This document shows, in pieces, positions 50,882-60,885 of a DNA stretch of 64,000 nt. Where the stretch lies: NCBI RefSeq assembly GCF_041052385.1, contig NZ_CP163439.1, positions 6,747,001 to 6,811,000 of the forward strand. The letters are read 5' to 3'. Origin of the DNA: Streptomyces sp. R28. GTDB lineage: Bacteria > Actinomycetota > Actinomycetes > Streptomycetales > Streptomycetaceae. A model generated the notes under the pieces. The model saw only the letters and a program-made list of their open reading frames with translations, did not search any database and was not told where the DNA came from. Within the stretch, counting starts at the first letter, position 1. Every line of letters begins with the position of its first letter. The position numbers and the translations under genes were made by a program.

Positions 50882-51567
50882 ACGACGCGCTCCATGTCCC
50901 GGGACTTGCCGTCCCGTACGACGATCTCGCGGTCGGAGTAGGCGGCGACCCGCGCCTCGTGCGTGACGAGAACGACGGCGGCGTTGGCCGACCGGGCGGG
51001 GTCCGTCAGCAGCTCCATCACGCGCTCGCCGTTGAGGGAGTCCAGCGCGCCGGTCGGCTCGTCGGCGAACAGCAGGCGCGGGTTGGTGACCAGGGCGCGG
51101 GCCACGGCGACCCGCTGCCCCTGACCGCCGGAGACCTCGCCGGGCCGCTTCTTGCGCAGGTCGTCGACCTCCAGCCGCTCCATCCAGGTCAGGGCGGCCT
51201 TCTCGGCCTCCTTGCGGGAGGTCCCGTTGAGCCGCAGCGGAAGGGCGACGTTCTCGACGCAGGTGAGTTCCGGTACGAGCTGCCCGAACTGGAAGACGAA
51301 CCCGAACTCCGAGCGCCTGAGGGCACTGCGCTGGGCGTCGCTCATGGTGGCCAGCTCACGCCCGTTGTAGGTGATGGACCCCGAGTCGGGCGGCACGATG
51401 CCGGCGAGACAGTGCAGCAGCGTCGACTTGCCGGAGCCGGACGGGCCCATCACGGCGACGACCTCGCCGGGGTGGATGGAGAACTCGGCCCCGTCGAGCG
51501 CGACGGTCGGGCCGTAGGCCTTGCGCAGCTCCTGGGCCGCGAGCAGGGAACCGGGAGGCGGAGTCAC
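50878..51567 (-). CDS. ABC transporter ATP-binding protein
   Basis: A 229-residue ATPase of the MacB/LolD/FtsE type. Walker A is GPSGSGKST (41-49), the signature is VSGGQGQRVAVARAL (about 145-159), and Walker B ends LLFADEP (Glu170). It provides energy to the FtsX-like permease. The GTG at 51567 overlaps the padR stop (GTGA), and the stop overlaps the permease start, so all three genes are translationally coupled. Confidence 0.9.
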   Translation of the reverse strand: MTPPPGSLLAAQELRKAYGPTVALDGAEFSIHPGEVVAVMGPSGSGKSTLLHCLAGIVPPDSGSITYNGRELATMSDAQRSALRRSEFGFVFQFGQLVPELTCVENVALPLRLNGTSRKEAEKAALTWMERLEVDDLRKKRPGEVSGGQGQRVAVARALVTNPRLLFADEPTGALDSLNGERVMELLTDPARSANAAVVLVTHEARVAAYSDREIVVRDGKSRDMERVV

Positions 51568-52094
51568 TTGACCACCACCTCGGCCAGCTTGTCGACGCGC
51601 GCGGCGGTGAGCTCCAGCCAGCGCAGGTCGGCCTCCAGGTGGAAGAGGGCGTGGTCGCAGATGAGCTGGTCGGCGAGATCCCCCTTCCTCTTGCGCTCGG
51701 TGAGCATCCGCATCGTGCGCAGGTGCTCGGCGCGCTGGGTGTCGAGGATGTCGGCCGCGTTGCGCCGGGTGAGCAGCGCGAGGACGACCTTGGTGTAGAG
51801 GGTCGACTGAAGGTACGGCTCCGGCTTCTCGGGCGTCGCGAGCCACTGCTGGACGTCGGTGATCCCGGCGTCGGTGATGGCGTACCGCTTGCGCTCGGGG
51901 CCGCCGCCGGGCTCGATGCCGTCGACCTCGACGAGCCCGTTCTTCAGCAGCCGGGACATCGTCGAGTAGACCTGGCCGTAGTGCAGCGGCCGGTCGTGAC
52001 CGAACTTCTCGTCGAAGGCCCGCTTCAGGTCGTAGCCGTGACGGGGGCCTGATTCCAGGAGCCCCAGGAGTGTGTGACCAATGGACATGGCCAT
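51564..52094 (-). CDS. PadR-family transcriptional regulator
   Basis: A 176-residue repressor. The winged helix is at the N-terminus (MSIGHTLLGLLESGPRHGYDLKR, then HYGQVYSTMSRLLKNGLV) and a helical dimerisation domain follows (VVLALLTRRNAADILDTQRAEHL). It is the first gene of the ABC operon and probably represses it, responding to a drug or stress. The ATG at 52094 lacks a ribosome binding site; 52088 is another ATG. Direct repeats upstream (52109-52132) may be its operator. Confidence 0.85.
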   Translation of the reverse strand: MAMSIGHTLLGLLESGPRHGYDLKRAFDEKFGHDRPLHYGQVYSTMSRLLKNGLVEVDGIEPGGGPERKRYAITDAGITDVQQWLATPEKPEPYLQSTLYTKVVLALLTRRNAADILDTQRAEHLRTMRMLTERKRKGDLADQLICDHALFHLEADLRWLELTAARVDKLAEVVVK

Positions 52095-52108
52095 GACTCT
52101 ACATAGGG

Positions 52109-52132
52109 TGTATACGTCGCATGTATACGTCG
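52109..52132 (-). promoter_or_regulatory. Candidate PadR operator
   Basis: TGTATACGTCG occurs twice (52109-52119 and 52122-52132), 13 bases apart, upstream of padR. Each copy contains the self-complementary GTATAC. The elements lie between 15 and 38 bases upstream of the padR start, where a repressor could block transcription. PadR proteins bind palindromic AT-containing sites of this type; the link is inference. Confidence 0.55.
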
Positions 52133-52193
52133 TGTGTGTAGACGCTGGCGGCAGGTATGTCGGCCCAGGTGAGGGCCGATTGTCACGGTTCTG

Positions 52194-52460
52194 CTACTGA
52201 GGATCGGGCGGACTCCCGGGAGGGCGGCCGCGGCGCGGAATCGGCTTGGCCTCGCCCGGCAGCCGGCCCGCCTCCGCGAGGGCGCGCCGCAGCAGGAACT
52301 CGATCTGGGCGTTGGCCGAGCGCAGCTCGTCGCCCGCCCAGCGCGCGAGCGCGTCGTACACCGACGGGTCCAGCCGCAGCAGCACCTGCTTGCGCTGCTG
52401 CGGCCGGCGCCGAGGGGCTGAACCCGTGGAGTCCTCGGAGGGGTCGGAGGGAACCGTCAC
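52194..52460 (-). CDS. Ribbon-helix-helix-type small DNA-binding protein
   Basis: An 88-residue protein. The core QQRKQVLLRLDPSVYDALARW followed by SANAQIEFLLRRALAEAG is a ribbon-helix-helix (Arc/MetJ) pattern, with a basic Pro-rich C-terminus. Such proteins often autoregulate their operon. The GTG start overlaps the stop of the SPFH gene (GTGA), so it is coupled to it. Its targets are unknown; the short tandem repeats upstream of the SPFH gene are a candidate. Confidence 0.72.
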   Translation of the reverse strand: MTVPSDPSEDSTGSAPRRRPQQRKQVLLRLDPSVYDALARWAGDELRSANAQIEFLLRRALAEAGRLPGEAKPIPRRGRPPGSPPDPQ

Positions 52461-53425
52461 TGGTAGAGCGTCCCGGTGTTGAGGACGGGCTGCGGGGCCC
52501 TGTCGCCGCACAGCACCACCATCAGGTTCGACACCATCGCCGCCTTCCGCTCCTCGTCCAGCTCCACGATGTCCCGCTCGGAGATCCGCGCGAGCGCCGC
52601 CTCGACCATGCCCACCGCACCGTCGACGATCTGACGCCGTGCCGCGACGACCGCCCCCGCCTGCTGTCGCTGGAGCATCGCGGAGGCGATCTCGGGAGCG
52701 TACGCGAGATGCGTGAAGCGCGACTCGATGATCTGTACGCCGCCCGCCTCCACGCGGGCGTGCAGCTCGAAGGCGAGCTTCTCGGTGATCTCCTCGGCGT
52801 TGCCGCGCAGCGAGAGGCCGCCCTCGTCATGGGCGTCGTACGGGTACTCGATGGCGATGTGCCGCACGGCCGCTTCCGTCTGGGTGGCCACGAACTCCAG
52901 GTAGTTGTCCACCTCGAAGCTCGCCTGCGCGGTGTCCTCGACCCTCCACACCACGACCGCGGCGAGCTCGATCGGGTTGCCGTAGGCGTCGTTGACCTTG
53001 AGGACGGCCGTCTCGTGGTTGCGGACCCGGGTCGAGATCTTCGTGCGGGACGTGAAGGGGTTCACCCAGCGCAGCCCGTCCTCCCGGATCGTCCCCCGGT
53101 ACCGCCCGAAGAGCTGGACGACCCGCGCCTCGCCCGGCGCGACCATGTTCAGCCCGCACATGGCCAGGAGCGCGGCTATGTCGACCAGGATGCCGGTGAT
53201 GATGAGTGCCGCCTTGCCGCCGGCCCCGGTGACCGCGGTGGCGCCGACGATCAGCCCCGTGCCGACCAGCAGTCCGGCCAGGCCCAGCAGCAGGGCGAGC
53301 CCGCCGCCGATGCTGTGTGCCGCAACCTCCCGCACGCGCGGCGCGGGCATCTCGGGTACGTCGGGTGCGTCGGCGGGGACGGATGCGGCGTCGTACCTGT
53401 CGTCGTCGTGCTTGTCGTTCGGCAT
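52457..53425 (-). CDS. SPFH/band 7 (prohibitin-stomatin-type) membrane protein
   Basis: A 322-residue protein. After an acidic N-terminus (about 1-35), hydrophobic spans lie at about 40-90, followed by an SPFH domain (about 90-300). Features are NMVAPGEARVVQLFGRYRGTI, WVNPFTSRTKISTRVRNHE, LAAVVVWRVEDTAQASFEVDN and the late ASAMLQRQQAGAVVAARRQIVDG, which fit a stomatin-like member. It probably forms oligomers in the membrane. The ATG at 53425 has a GGGGAG site. It precedes a ribbon-helix-helix gene with a 4-bp overlap. Confidence 0.83.
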   Translation of the reverse strand: MPNDKHDDDRYDAASVPADAPDVPEMPAPRVREVAAHSIGGGLALLLGLAGLLVGTGLIVGATAVTGAGGKAALIITGILVDIAALLAMCGLNMVAPGEARVVQLFGRYRGTIREDGLRWVNPFTSRTKISTRVRNHETAVLKVNDAYGNPIELAAVVVWRVEDTAQASFEVDNYLEFVATQTEAAVRHIAIEYPYDAHDEGGLSLRGNAEEITEKLAFELHARVEAGGVQIIESRFTHLAYAPEIASAMLQRQQAGAVVAARRQIVDGAVGMVEAALARISERDIVELDEERKAAMVSNLMVVLCGDRAPQPVLNTGTLYQ

Positions 53426-53470
53426 GGGTGGTCTCCCCCGTTTTCTCCGCGAAGCCGTGGACGGCCTCGC

Positions 53471-53520
53471 CTGTCGCTGCCTGTCTCTGTCTATCTCTGT
53501 CTATCTCTGTCTATCTCTGA
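53471..53520. repeat. 10-bp tandem repeat array upstream of the SPFH gene
   Basis: Five units: CTGTCGCTGC, CTGTCTCTGT, CTATCTCTGT, CTATCTCTGT and CTATCTCTGA. The last three are nearly identical. The array lies 46-95 bases upstream of the SPFH start, where it could bind the ribbon-helix-helix protein encoded in that operon. Confidence 0.85.
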
Positions 53521-53616
53521 ACTAGCTAAGTGATATCAGATTACCCCGTCCGGGCAACCCTATGCACCTCCCAGTCGTCGGTTCCGGTGGGACGGGTGCT
53601 GATTCTCACGTCCCTA

Positions 53617-53639
53617 AAAGGCCGGATCGACCGGCCTTT
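53617..53639. terminator. Hairpin in the leader region of the PBP gene
   Basis: AAAGGCCGG (53617-53625) and CCGGCCTTT (53631-53639) pair perfectly across the ATCGA loop. AAA on one side and TTT on the other would make it a terminator- or attenuator-like element in either direction. It lies about 95 bases before the PBP start codon. Confidence 0.55.
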
Positions 53640-53734
53640 GTCACAACTTCCGGTGTTAGCTTTCTGAGCTGACCTGAGCGGCGAACCTGTGTGGCAGAAG
53701 TGCACACGAGAGCGAAGCGGAGCGGAACGGACCC

Positions 53735-56134
53735 ATGGGACGAGCGGAAGAGAGACGAGCGCGGCAGCGCGGCGGCCGCCGCGCTGCACCCCGGCGTTCG
53801 TCCGGGACGCCGTCGAACACGGGGGCGGCCGAGTCGACCACCGTCATCGGCGCACCGTCGGCCGCGGTCGGCGGCCGGGCCGCGGCCCGGCGGGCGGCCA
53901 AGGGCGGGGGCAAGGGCGGCGGCGGCAAGGGCCGCATACGCAGGCTCTTCACCTGGAAGAAGATCCTCGGCACGTTCCTCGGCGTCTGCCTGCTCGGCAT
54001 CGGCGCCTTCATCGCGCTGTATCTGTACGTGGACATCCCGAAGGACAACGCCGCGGCCCAGGCCGCCCAGCGCCAGAGCAACGTCTACAAGTACAGCGAC
54101 GGCTCGATGCTGGCCCGCGACGGCACGGTCAACCGCGAGATCGTGGATCTGTCCAAGGTGCCGAAGGAGGTCCAGTACACCTTCGTGGCGGCCGAGAACA
54201 AGACGTTCTACAACGACAGCGGCATCGACCTGAAGGGCACGGCCCGCGGCCTGCTCAACACGGTGATGGGCAAGGGCGCGCAGGGCGGTTCGACGATCAC
54301 CCAGCAGTACGTCAAGAACTATTACCTCAGCCAGGAACAGACGGTCAGCCGCAAGCTCAAGGAGATGGTCATCTCCTTGAAGGTCGACCGCCAGATGTCC
54401 AAGAACGAGATACTCGCCGGCTACATCAACACCAGCTACTACGGCCGAGGCGCCTACGGCATCCAGGCCGCCGCCCAGGCGTACTACCGCGTCGACGCCG
54501 AGAAGCTCACCGTCCAGCAGGGCGCGTACCTCGCCGCGCTGCTCCAGGCGCCGAGCCAGTACGACTGGCAGGCCGCGTCCGACACCGGCAAGAAGCTGGT
54601 GACGAACCGCTGGAACTACGTCCTGGACAACATGGTCGAGGAGGGCTGGCTGAGCAAGGCCGACCGCCAGGACATGAGGTTCCCGAAGCCCCTGGAGCCG
54701 AAGCCCACCGCCGGCCGGGAGGGCCAGAAGGGCTATCTGATCGAGCTCGCCAACCGTCAGCTGGAGGACCAGCTGATGAAGCAGGAGGGCATCACCCGCT
54801 CCCAGGCCGAGGCCGAGGTCGTCGACCAGGGCTGGACCATCACCCTGAACATCGACAAGAAGAAGCAGGCCGGGCTGGAGAAGGCCGTCAAGGCGCAGCT
54901 GACCAGCAAGCTGGACAAGAAGAAGCGGCCGGTCGACGCGGACATCCAGGCCGGCGCGGCCTCCGTCGATCCCGAGACGGGGAAGGTCGTCGCGCTGTAC
55001 GGCGGCGTGGACTACTTCAAGCACTACACGAGCAACGCGACCCGCACGGACTACCAGCCCGCCTCCACCTTCAAGCCGGTGATCCTCGCCGCCGCGCTGG
55101 AGGAGAACGCCGAGACGCAGTCCGGCAAGCCGATCACCGCGAACACGATCTACGACGGCACCAGCAAGCGCCCGGTCGTGGACGGCAACGGCGACAAGGT
55201 CGGCTTCGCCCCCGAGAACGAGGACGACCAGAACTACGGGCCCATCACCGTCCAGACGGCGATGAACAAGTCCGTCAACTCCGTCTTCGCGCAGATGGGC
55301 GTCGACGTCGACATGAAGAACGTCATGGACGTGGCGGCCAAGCTCGGCATGGACACCACCAACGAGCAGGCGGTACCCGCGCAGACCCTGGGCACCATGG
55401 GCGCGAGCCCGCTGCAGATGGCCGGCGTGTACGCCACCCTCGACAACCACGGCAAGAAGGTCACCCCGAGCATCCTCAAGAAGGCCGAGCACAACAGCCG
55501 CAGGGTGGAGCTCCCGAACCCGGTCGGCGAGGAGGTCATCAGCCGCGAGGCCGCCGACTCGGTGACCTCGGTGCTGACGGGTGTGGTCGCCGACGGTACG
55601 GCGCAGGAGGCCGTGGCGAACAACCCCAAGCGCGACGGCCAGAAGGTCGCCGGCAAGACGGGTACGTCCGACGACAACAAGTCGGCCTGGTTCACCGGCT
55701 ACACGCCCGACCTGGTCACCTCGGTCGGCCTGTTCGGTGAGGACAACAAGCCTCCGCACCCGCAGGTCAAGATGTACGGCGCGGCCGGCGAGGACCGCGT
55801 CAACGGTGGTGGCTTCCCGGCGCAGATCTGGGCGGCGTACATGTTCGGCGTGACCAAGCCGGACGCCAGGTTCGACCTGGAGACCGACCAGGGCGCGGCC
55901 GTCCAGCCGACCTGGACGCCGACGCCCACGCAGGCGCCGACGACCCAGGAGCCGACGGAGAAACCGACGACCCAGAAGCCGACGGAGACGCCGACGACCC
56001 AGGAGCCGACGGAGACGCCGACGACCGAGGAGCCGACGGAGGAACCGACGACCGAGCCGGCGCCGACGGCCCCGACCAGCGAGCCGACGGACCCGATCAC
56101 CTTGGACCCGGCCAGACCCGATAACGACCAGTAG
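53735..56134 (+). CDS. Class A penicillin-binding protein (GT51 transglycosylase plus transpeptidase)
   Basis: A 799-residue bifunctional PBP. A basic cytoplasmic N-terminus (about 1-75) precedes one membrane span (about 78-98). The GT51 domain has AAENKTFYNDSGID (catalytic Glu154; the usual Asp after it is Asn and the usual His is Asp) and GGSTITQQYVKN. The transpeptidase has STFK (Ser444, Lys447), SVN (513-515) and KTGTS (641-645). It polymerises and cross-links peptidoglycan outside the membrane. The C-terminal tail is a Thr/Pro/Glu repeat (PTTQEPTE type). The start at 53735 has GGAGCGG upstream. A second inverted repeat follows the gene. Confidence 0.88.
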   Translation: MGRAEERRARQRGGRRAAPRRSSGTPSNTGAAESTTVIGAPSAAVGGRAAARRAAKGGGKGGGGKGRIRRLFTWKKILGTFLGVCLLGIGAFIALYLYVDIPKDNAAAQAAQRQSNVYKYSDGSMLARDGTVNREIVDLSKVPKEVQYTFVAAENKTFYNDSGIDLKGTARGLLNTVMGKGAQGGSTITQQYVKNYYLSQEQTVSRKLKEMVISLKVDRQMSKNEILAGYINTSYYGRGAYGIQAAAQAYYRVDAEKLTVQQGAYLAALLQAPSQYDWQAASDTGKKLVTNRWNYVLDNMVEEGWLSKADRQDMRFPKPLEPKPTAGREGQKGYLIELANRQLEDQLMKQEGITRSQAEAEVVDQGWTITLNIDKKKQAGLEKAVKAQLTSKLDKKKRPVDADIQAGAASVDPETGKVVALYGGVDYFKHYTSNATRTDYQPASTFKPVILAAALEENAETQSGKPITANTIYDGTSKRPVVDGNGDKVGFAPENEDDQNYGPITVQTAMNKSVNSVFAQMGVDVDMKNVMDVAAKLGMDTTNEQAVPAQTLGTMGASPLQMAGVYATLDNHGKKVTPSILKKAEHNSRRVELPNPVGEEVISREAADSVTSVLTGVVADGTAQEAVANNPKRDGQKVAGKTGTSDDNKSAWFTGYTPDLVTSVGLFGEDNKPPHPQVKMYGAAGEDRVNGGGFPAQIWAAYMFGVTKPDARFDLETDQGAAVQPTWTPTPTQAPTTQEPTEKPTTQKPTETPTTQEPTETPTTEEPTEEPTTEPAPTAPTSEPTDPITLDPARPDNDQ
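55920..56070 (+). repeat. Thr-Pro-Glu tandem repeat at the C-terminus of the PBP
   Basis: About 150 bases encode repeats of the type PTTQEPTE, PTTQKPTE, PTTQEPTE and PTTEEPTE (roughly 24-bp units: CCGACGACCCAGGAGCCGAC). The tail is probably extended and lies outside the transpeptidase fold. Confidence 0.85.
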
Positions 56135-56155
56135 GACTACGCCCTCCAGGGGCGC

Positions 56156-56210
56156 GGGGAACTGCGCGACAAGCCACGACGCACTCGCAGTCGGCGACGC
56201 GCAGTTCCCC
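56156..56210. terminator. 13-bp inverted repeat between convergent genes
   Basis: GGGGAACTGCGCG (56156-56168) is exactly complementary to CGCGCAGTTCCCC (56198-56210), with a 29-base loop. It lies between the PBP (plus) and phosphatase (minus) genes and follows their ends. The GGGGCGCGGGGA start resembles the repeats at 1304 and 40799, suggesting a family of intergenic elements with a shared first part. Confidence 0.65.
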
Positions 56211-56219
56211 CTACGGCGA

Positions 56220-58361
56220 TCAGCCGCGATTCAACTCGAACCAGACGACCTTGCCGGTGCTCAACCGGGTCGCGCCCCAGCGCCGGGCCAGCCGGTTCAC
56301 GAGGTACAGCCCCCGCCCGCCCTCATCCGTGGCCCGAGCCTGCCGCAGCCGCGGCAACTGCGGCACGTCGTCGCCGACCTCGCAGCGCAGCACGTCGGTC
56401 CGCAGCAGCCGCAACGTCACCGGCCGCGTGGCATACCGCACCGCGTTGGTCACGACCTCGCTGACCAACAGCTCGACCGAGTCGGTGAGTTCCTCAAGAC
56501 CCCAGCGGGCCAGCGCACGCCGCGCAATCCGCCGGGCTCGGCCGGGCGCCGCGTCCTCCGGCTCCAGGAACCAGTACGCCACGTCGCTCGGCGCGATCCC
56601 GTCGAAGCGGGCGGCGAGCAGCGCGATGTCGTCGTCCCGGTCGCCCGGCCCGAGCATGTCGAGGACCTCGTCGCACAGGGCTTCGAGGGGCGGCGGATGG
56701 TCGGGGCCGGTGAGCTGCGCGGTGGCGGGGAGCTTCTCGCGCAGCTGCTCTATGCCGGTCCACACGTCGCGCAGGCGTGACTCGACCAGGCCGTCGGTGT
56801 AGAGGAGCAGGGTCGCCCCGGCCGGTGCGTCGAGCTCCACGGCCTCGAAGTCGACGCCGCCGACGCCGATCGGCGCGCCCGCCGGGACGCGCAGTACCTC
56901 CGCCCGGCCGCCCAGGTGCAGCAGGACGGGCGGCGGGTGGCCGGCGTTGGCGATGGTGATGCGGTGCGATACCGGGTCGTAGACCGCGTACAGGCAGGTC
57001 GCCATGCGGTCGGTGCCCAGGCGCTGGGCCTGTTCGTCGAGGTGGTGCAGGACCTCCTGCGGGGGCAGGTCGAGCCCGGCGAGGGTCTGGGCCGTGGTCC
57101 GCAGCTGGCCCATGATCGCGGCCGAGGTCATGGAGTGGCCCATGACGTCACCGACGACCAGCGCCACGCGGCTGCCCGGCAGCGGGATGGCGTCGTACCA
57201 GTCGCCGCCCACCCGGGCCGTCTCGGCGGCCGGGAGATAGCGGGAGGCGAGCCGCACGCCGGTCGGTCGGGGCAGGGTCTCCGGCAGCATGGTGCGCTGG
57301 AGCTCGTCGGCGATGTACGCCTCACGGCCGTACAGCACCGCCTTGTCGATGCCGAGGGCGCTGTGCGTGGCGAGCTGGGCGGCGACGAGGAGGTCGTCGG
57401 GCTCGAAGGCGATGCGGTCCGGGCGGCGCAGGAAGACCGCGGCGCCGATGACACGGCGGCGGCCGCGCAGCGGGGCGAGGATCGCGCGCTGACCGTCGGG
57501 GATGATCAAATCGCCGTTGTCGCCGAGGAGTTCGGGCAGGGCGGCGCGGGCGGCGGGCGCGTCGGCGAAGACCGGACGGACGCCGCGCAGCACCTCGGCG
57601 AGCGCACCGCCGGGCCGCACCTCGCACAGTTCGGAGGTGACGGCGGACAGCTCGGCCAGCTCGTTCTGCTCCGGCTGCTGCGACCCCGCGGACAGGAAGC
57701 CGCCCTCGGTGTCCCGCTCCTCCGGGATCCGGTCGGTGCGGCGCAACCGCAGCACGACCGGGCCTGTGGGCCGCTCGTCGCCGACCGGCAGCGGGTCGCG
57801 CAGATAGACGAGGATCGCGTCGGAGAAGGTCGGCACGGTCGCCCGGCACAGCCCCATCACGATCTCGTCCAGGTCGATGCCGCGGGCGATGCGCCGGGTG
57901 GCTGCGCCCACGAAGCGCAGCCGGTCCCCGTCCCGCCGCATCGGCGTGGGCCGCCCGGGCTGCAGCCCCTGGCCGGTGCGCCGTTCGGCGGAGGACTGTG
58001 GCTGCTCGGCGCCGGGCTGCGGTGGTATGGCCTCCGGAACGGGTCGCGGCCGGTGGCTGTCGGGCTCGGCGGCGACGGAGGGCTGCGAGTGCTCGGGGCC
58101 GTTGCCGGGGATGTCTGAGGGCTCCTTGCTCGGGCCGGACGGTGCGGTGGTGCCCGGCGTGGAGGGGGTCTCTCCGGTGCGCGCCTGCGCGGGTAAGGGG
58201 CTGCCCCCGCGGGCGTCGCCGTCAGGGGAGTGCGACGGTGTGGAGTGCGCCGTAGAGGGTGTCGAGGTACGCACGAGCGCCCCGCGGGGCTCCGCGGGGT
58301 CGACGCCCGTCTCGGGGCGTTCGAAGGAGATCGGCTGCTCCGTCACGCCTTTCGAATCCAT
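56220..58361 (-). CDS. SpoIIE-type PP2C phosphatase with GAF-like and HATPase domains
   Basis: A 713-residue regulator. A Pro-rich, disordered start (about 1-140) is followed by a PAS/GAF-like domain (about 150-330), a SpoIIE PP2C phosphatase (about 350-560, with TARVGGDWYDAIPLPGS, LVVGDVMGHSMTSAAIM and the late GPGDRDDDIALLAARF) and a C-terminal HATPase (about 585-713, LLVSEVVTNAVRYATRP and GGRGLYLVNRLARRWG). The combination suggests a switch that dephosphorylates anti-anti-sigma proteins and also carries a kinase-type domain. The start is uncertain; I use 58361. A short N-terminal extension exists in frame up to 58553. Confidence 0.8.
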   Translation of the reverse strand: MDSKGVTEQPISFERPETGVDPAEPRGALVRTSTPSTAHSTPSHSPDGDARGGSPLPAQARTGETPSTPGTTAPSGPSKEPSDIPGNGPEHSQPSVAAEPDSHRPRPVPEAIPPQPGAEQPQSSAERRTGQGLQPGRPTPMRRDGDRLRFVGAATRRIARGIDLDEIVMGLCRATVPTFSDAILVYLRDPLPVGDERPTGPVVLRLRRTDRIPEERDTEGGFLSAGSQQPEQNELAELSAVTSELCEVRPGGALAEVLRGVRPVFADAPAARAALPELLGDNGDLIIPDGQRAILAPLRGRRRVIGAAVFLRRPDRIAFEPDDLLVAAQLATHSALGIDKAVLYGREAYIADELQRTMLPETLPRPTGVRLASRYLPAAETARVGGDWYDAIPLPGSRVALVVGDVMGHSMTSAAIMGQLRTTAQTLAGLDLPPQEVLHHLDEQAQRLGTDRMATCLYAVYDPVSHRITIANAGHPPPVLLHLGGRAEVLRVPAGAPIGVGGVDFEAVELDAPAGATLLLYTDGLVESRLRDVWTGIEQLREKLPATAQLTGPDHPPPLEALCDEVLDMLGPGDRDDDIALLAARFDGIAPSDVAYWFLEPEDAAPGRARRIARRALARWGLEELTDSVELLVSEVVTNAVRYATRPVTLRLLRTDVLRCEVGDDVPQLPRLRQARATDEGGRGLYLVNRLARRWGATRLSTGKVVWFELNRG

Positions 58362-58638
58362 CCGTCCGGGGCTGCGCGCCATGCGTGCACTTCGTCCCGC
58401 CGAAACTCCGATACCCGGAATACGTGCCCCAGGAACGGAATCACCGCGTGACCAGAGGCAGTTCCTGCGCAGCCGGTGGATCGTCTGCCCCTGCCGGCGT
58501 TGCCCTGGTAACCCTCGCTCACGTCCTGCCGCCCCTCGGTGACGATCGGTCAAGCCCGGCGCGCACTCCGGTAGTTGTCCCTGCGCGCCCTTGCGGAGGA
58601 CGATCCTACGTTTGTTGCCCGGGGGCGCATCAAGGGTC

Positions 58639-59334
58639 TCATGAGGACAGGTGCGCGGGCGTGCGATCCCAGTCCTCAGGCAAAGAAGGTACAGCCCAGG
58701 TGGGATCCGGGCGCCAGTGCTGCCAGCCGTCCGAGAACGGCGGCCCCCAGGCGCGGATCACCTCCACCGCGTCACGCCCCGCCTCCCGCACCCGCGCGGC
58801 GAGCCGGTCGTCCACCAGCCCGTCCCGCTGGGCCTGCGCGAACTCGTCCTCGTCCAGCCAGCGCCAACTGCGGTCCGGGTGAACGGAGATGTCGAGGAAG
58901 TGGTCCTCGGAGTCCACCCCGCCCGCCCAACGGGCCATCGGCTTCTCAAGGTTCACGTACCAGTTCTTGAACTGCCACCCGGGCTCCCAGAACAGCCACA
59001 CGGACCACGGCTCACCGGGCCGCGCGAGCTTCAGCACCCCGGTCCCGAACCACCGGCCGCGCTGGACCGAACGCGGCTTGGTGTACCGCGTCTCGAGCGG
59101 TTCCATGTGCACGGAGGTCCCGTCGGCCAGCACGGGCTTGACACACTCCGTCCCTGGAGCCAGCCATACGGCGAGCGTCTCGGCGTCGTCCCGTACGACG
59201 GTGACGGGACGCGCGATGTGGTAGCGCGGGCCCGCGTTCTCCCGGTACCGCCACAGGATCTGTGTGCCGGGCGCCCAGAAGGCCGTCGATCCGCCCGCTT
59301 CCACTTCCGTCGTCACCGCTCCACCGTCCGCCAT
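58639..59334 (-). CDS. DUF402-domain protein
   Basis: A 231-residue soluble protein with DUF402 features: GTQILWRYREN, RYHIARPVTVVRDD, FWEPGWQFKNWYVNLEKP and the acidic segment SEDHFLDISVHPDRSWRWLDEDEF. Related proteins (FomD/YtqA-like) are phosphohydrolases acting on nucleotide-linked substrates; the acidic cluster fits metal binding. Activity here is unproven. The ATG at 59334 is 6 bases from a TAATAT -10 element with no ribosome binding site, so the gene is probably leaderless. Confidence 0.8.
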   Translation of the reverse strand: MADGGAVTTEVEAGGSTAFWAPGTQILWRYRENAGPRYHIARPVTVVRDDAETLAVWLAPGTECVKPVLADGTSVHMEPLETRYTKPRSVQRGRWFGTGVLKLARPGEPWSVWLFWEPGWQFKNWYVNLEKPMARWAGGVDSEDHFLDISVHPDRSWRWLDEDEFAQAQRDGLVDDRLAARVREAGRDAVEVIRAWGPPFSDGWQHWRPDPTWAVPSLPEDWDRTPAHLSS

Positions 59335-59340
59335 GCACAG

Positions 59341-59346
59341 ATATTA
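59341..59346 (-). promoter_or_regulatory. -10 element TAATAT of a probable leaderless gene
   Basis: On the minus strand TAATAT ends 6 bases before the ATG of the DUF402 gene. That spacing puts the expected transcription start at or next to the A of the start codon. No convincing -35 hexamer is found at 17-18 bases. Confidence 0.55.
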
Positions 59347-59406
59347 GGTGCCACAGGCATACGACGCTGCGGCGCGCGTCACGGTTCACACCGCGGTGGT
59401 CATTGG

Positions 59407-60816
<1,410 letters not shown>

Positions 60817-60885
60817 TGTTGTACCTCCACGGGGGAGAGCGCGTGGCCCGTGGGGCCTATTCCCGTTTCAGGATCGCCCAGGCCG

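Larger units (their letters stand above)
53426..53734. other. Intergenic region between the SPFH gene and the PBP gene
   Basis: The two flanking genes diverge. The region holds a 10-bp repeat array (53471-53520) close to the SPFH start, an AT-rich stretch at about 53520-53545 (with AACTAGCTAAGTGATATCAG) and a hairpin at 53617-53639. Confident -10/-35 pairs were not found. Confidence 0.55.
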
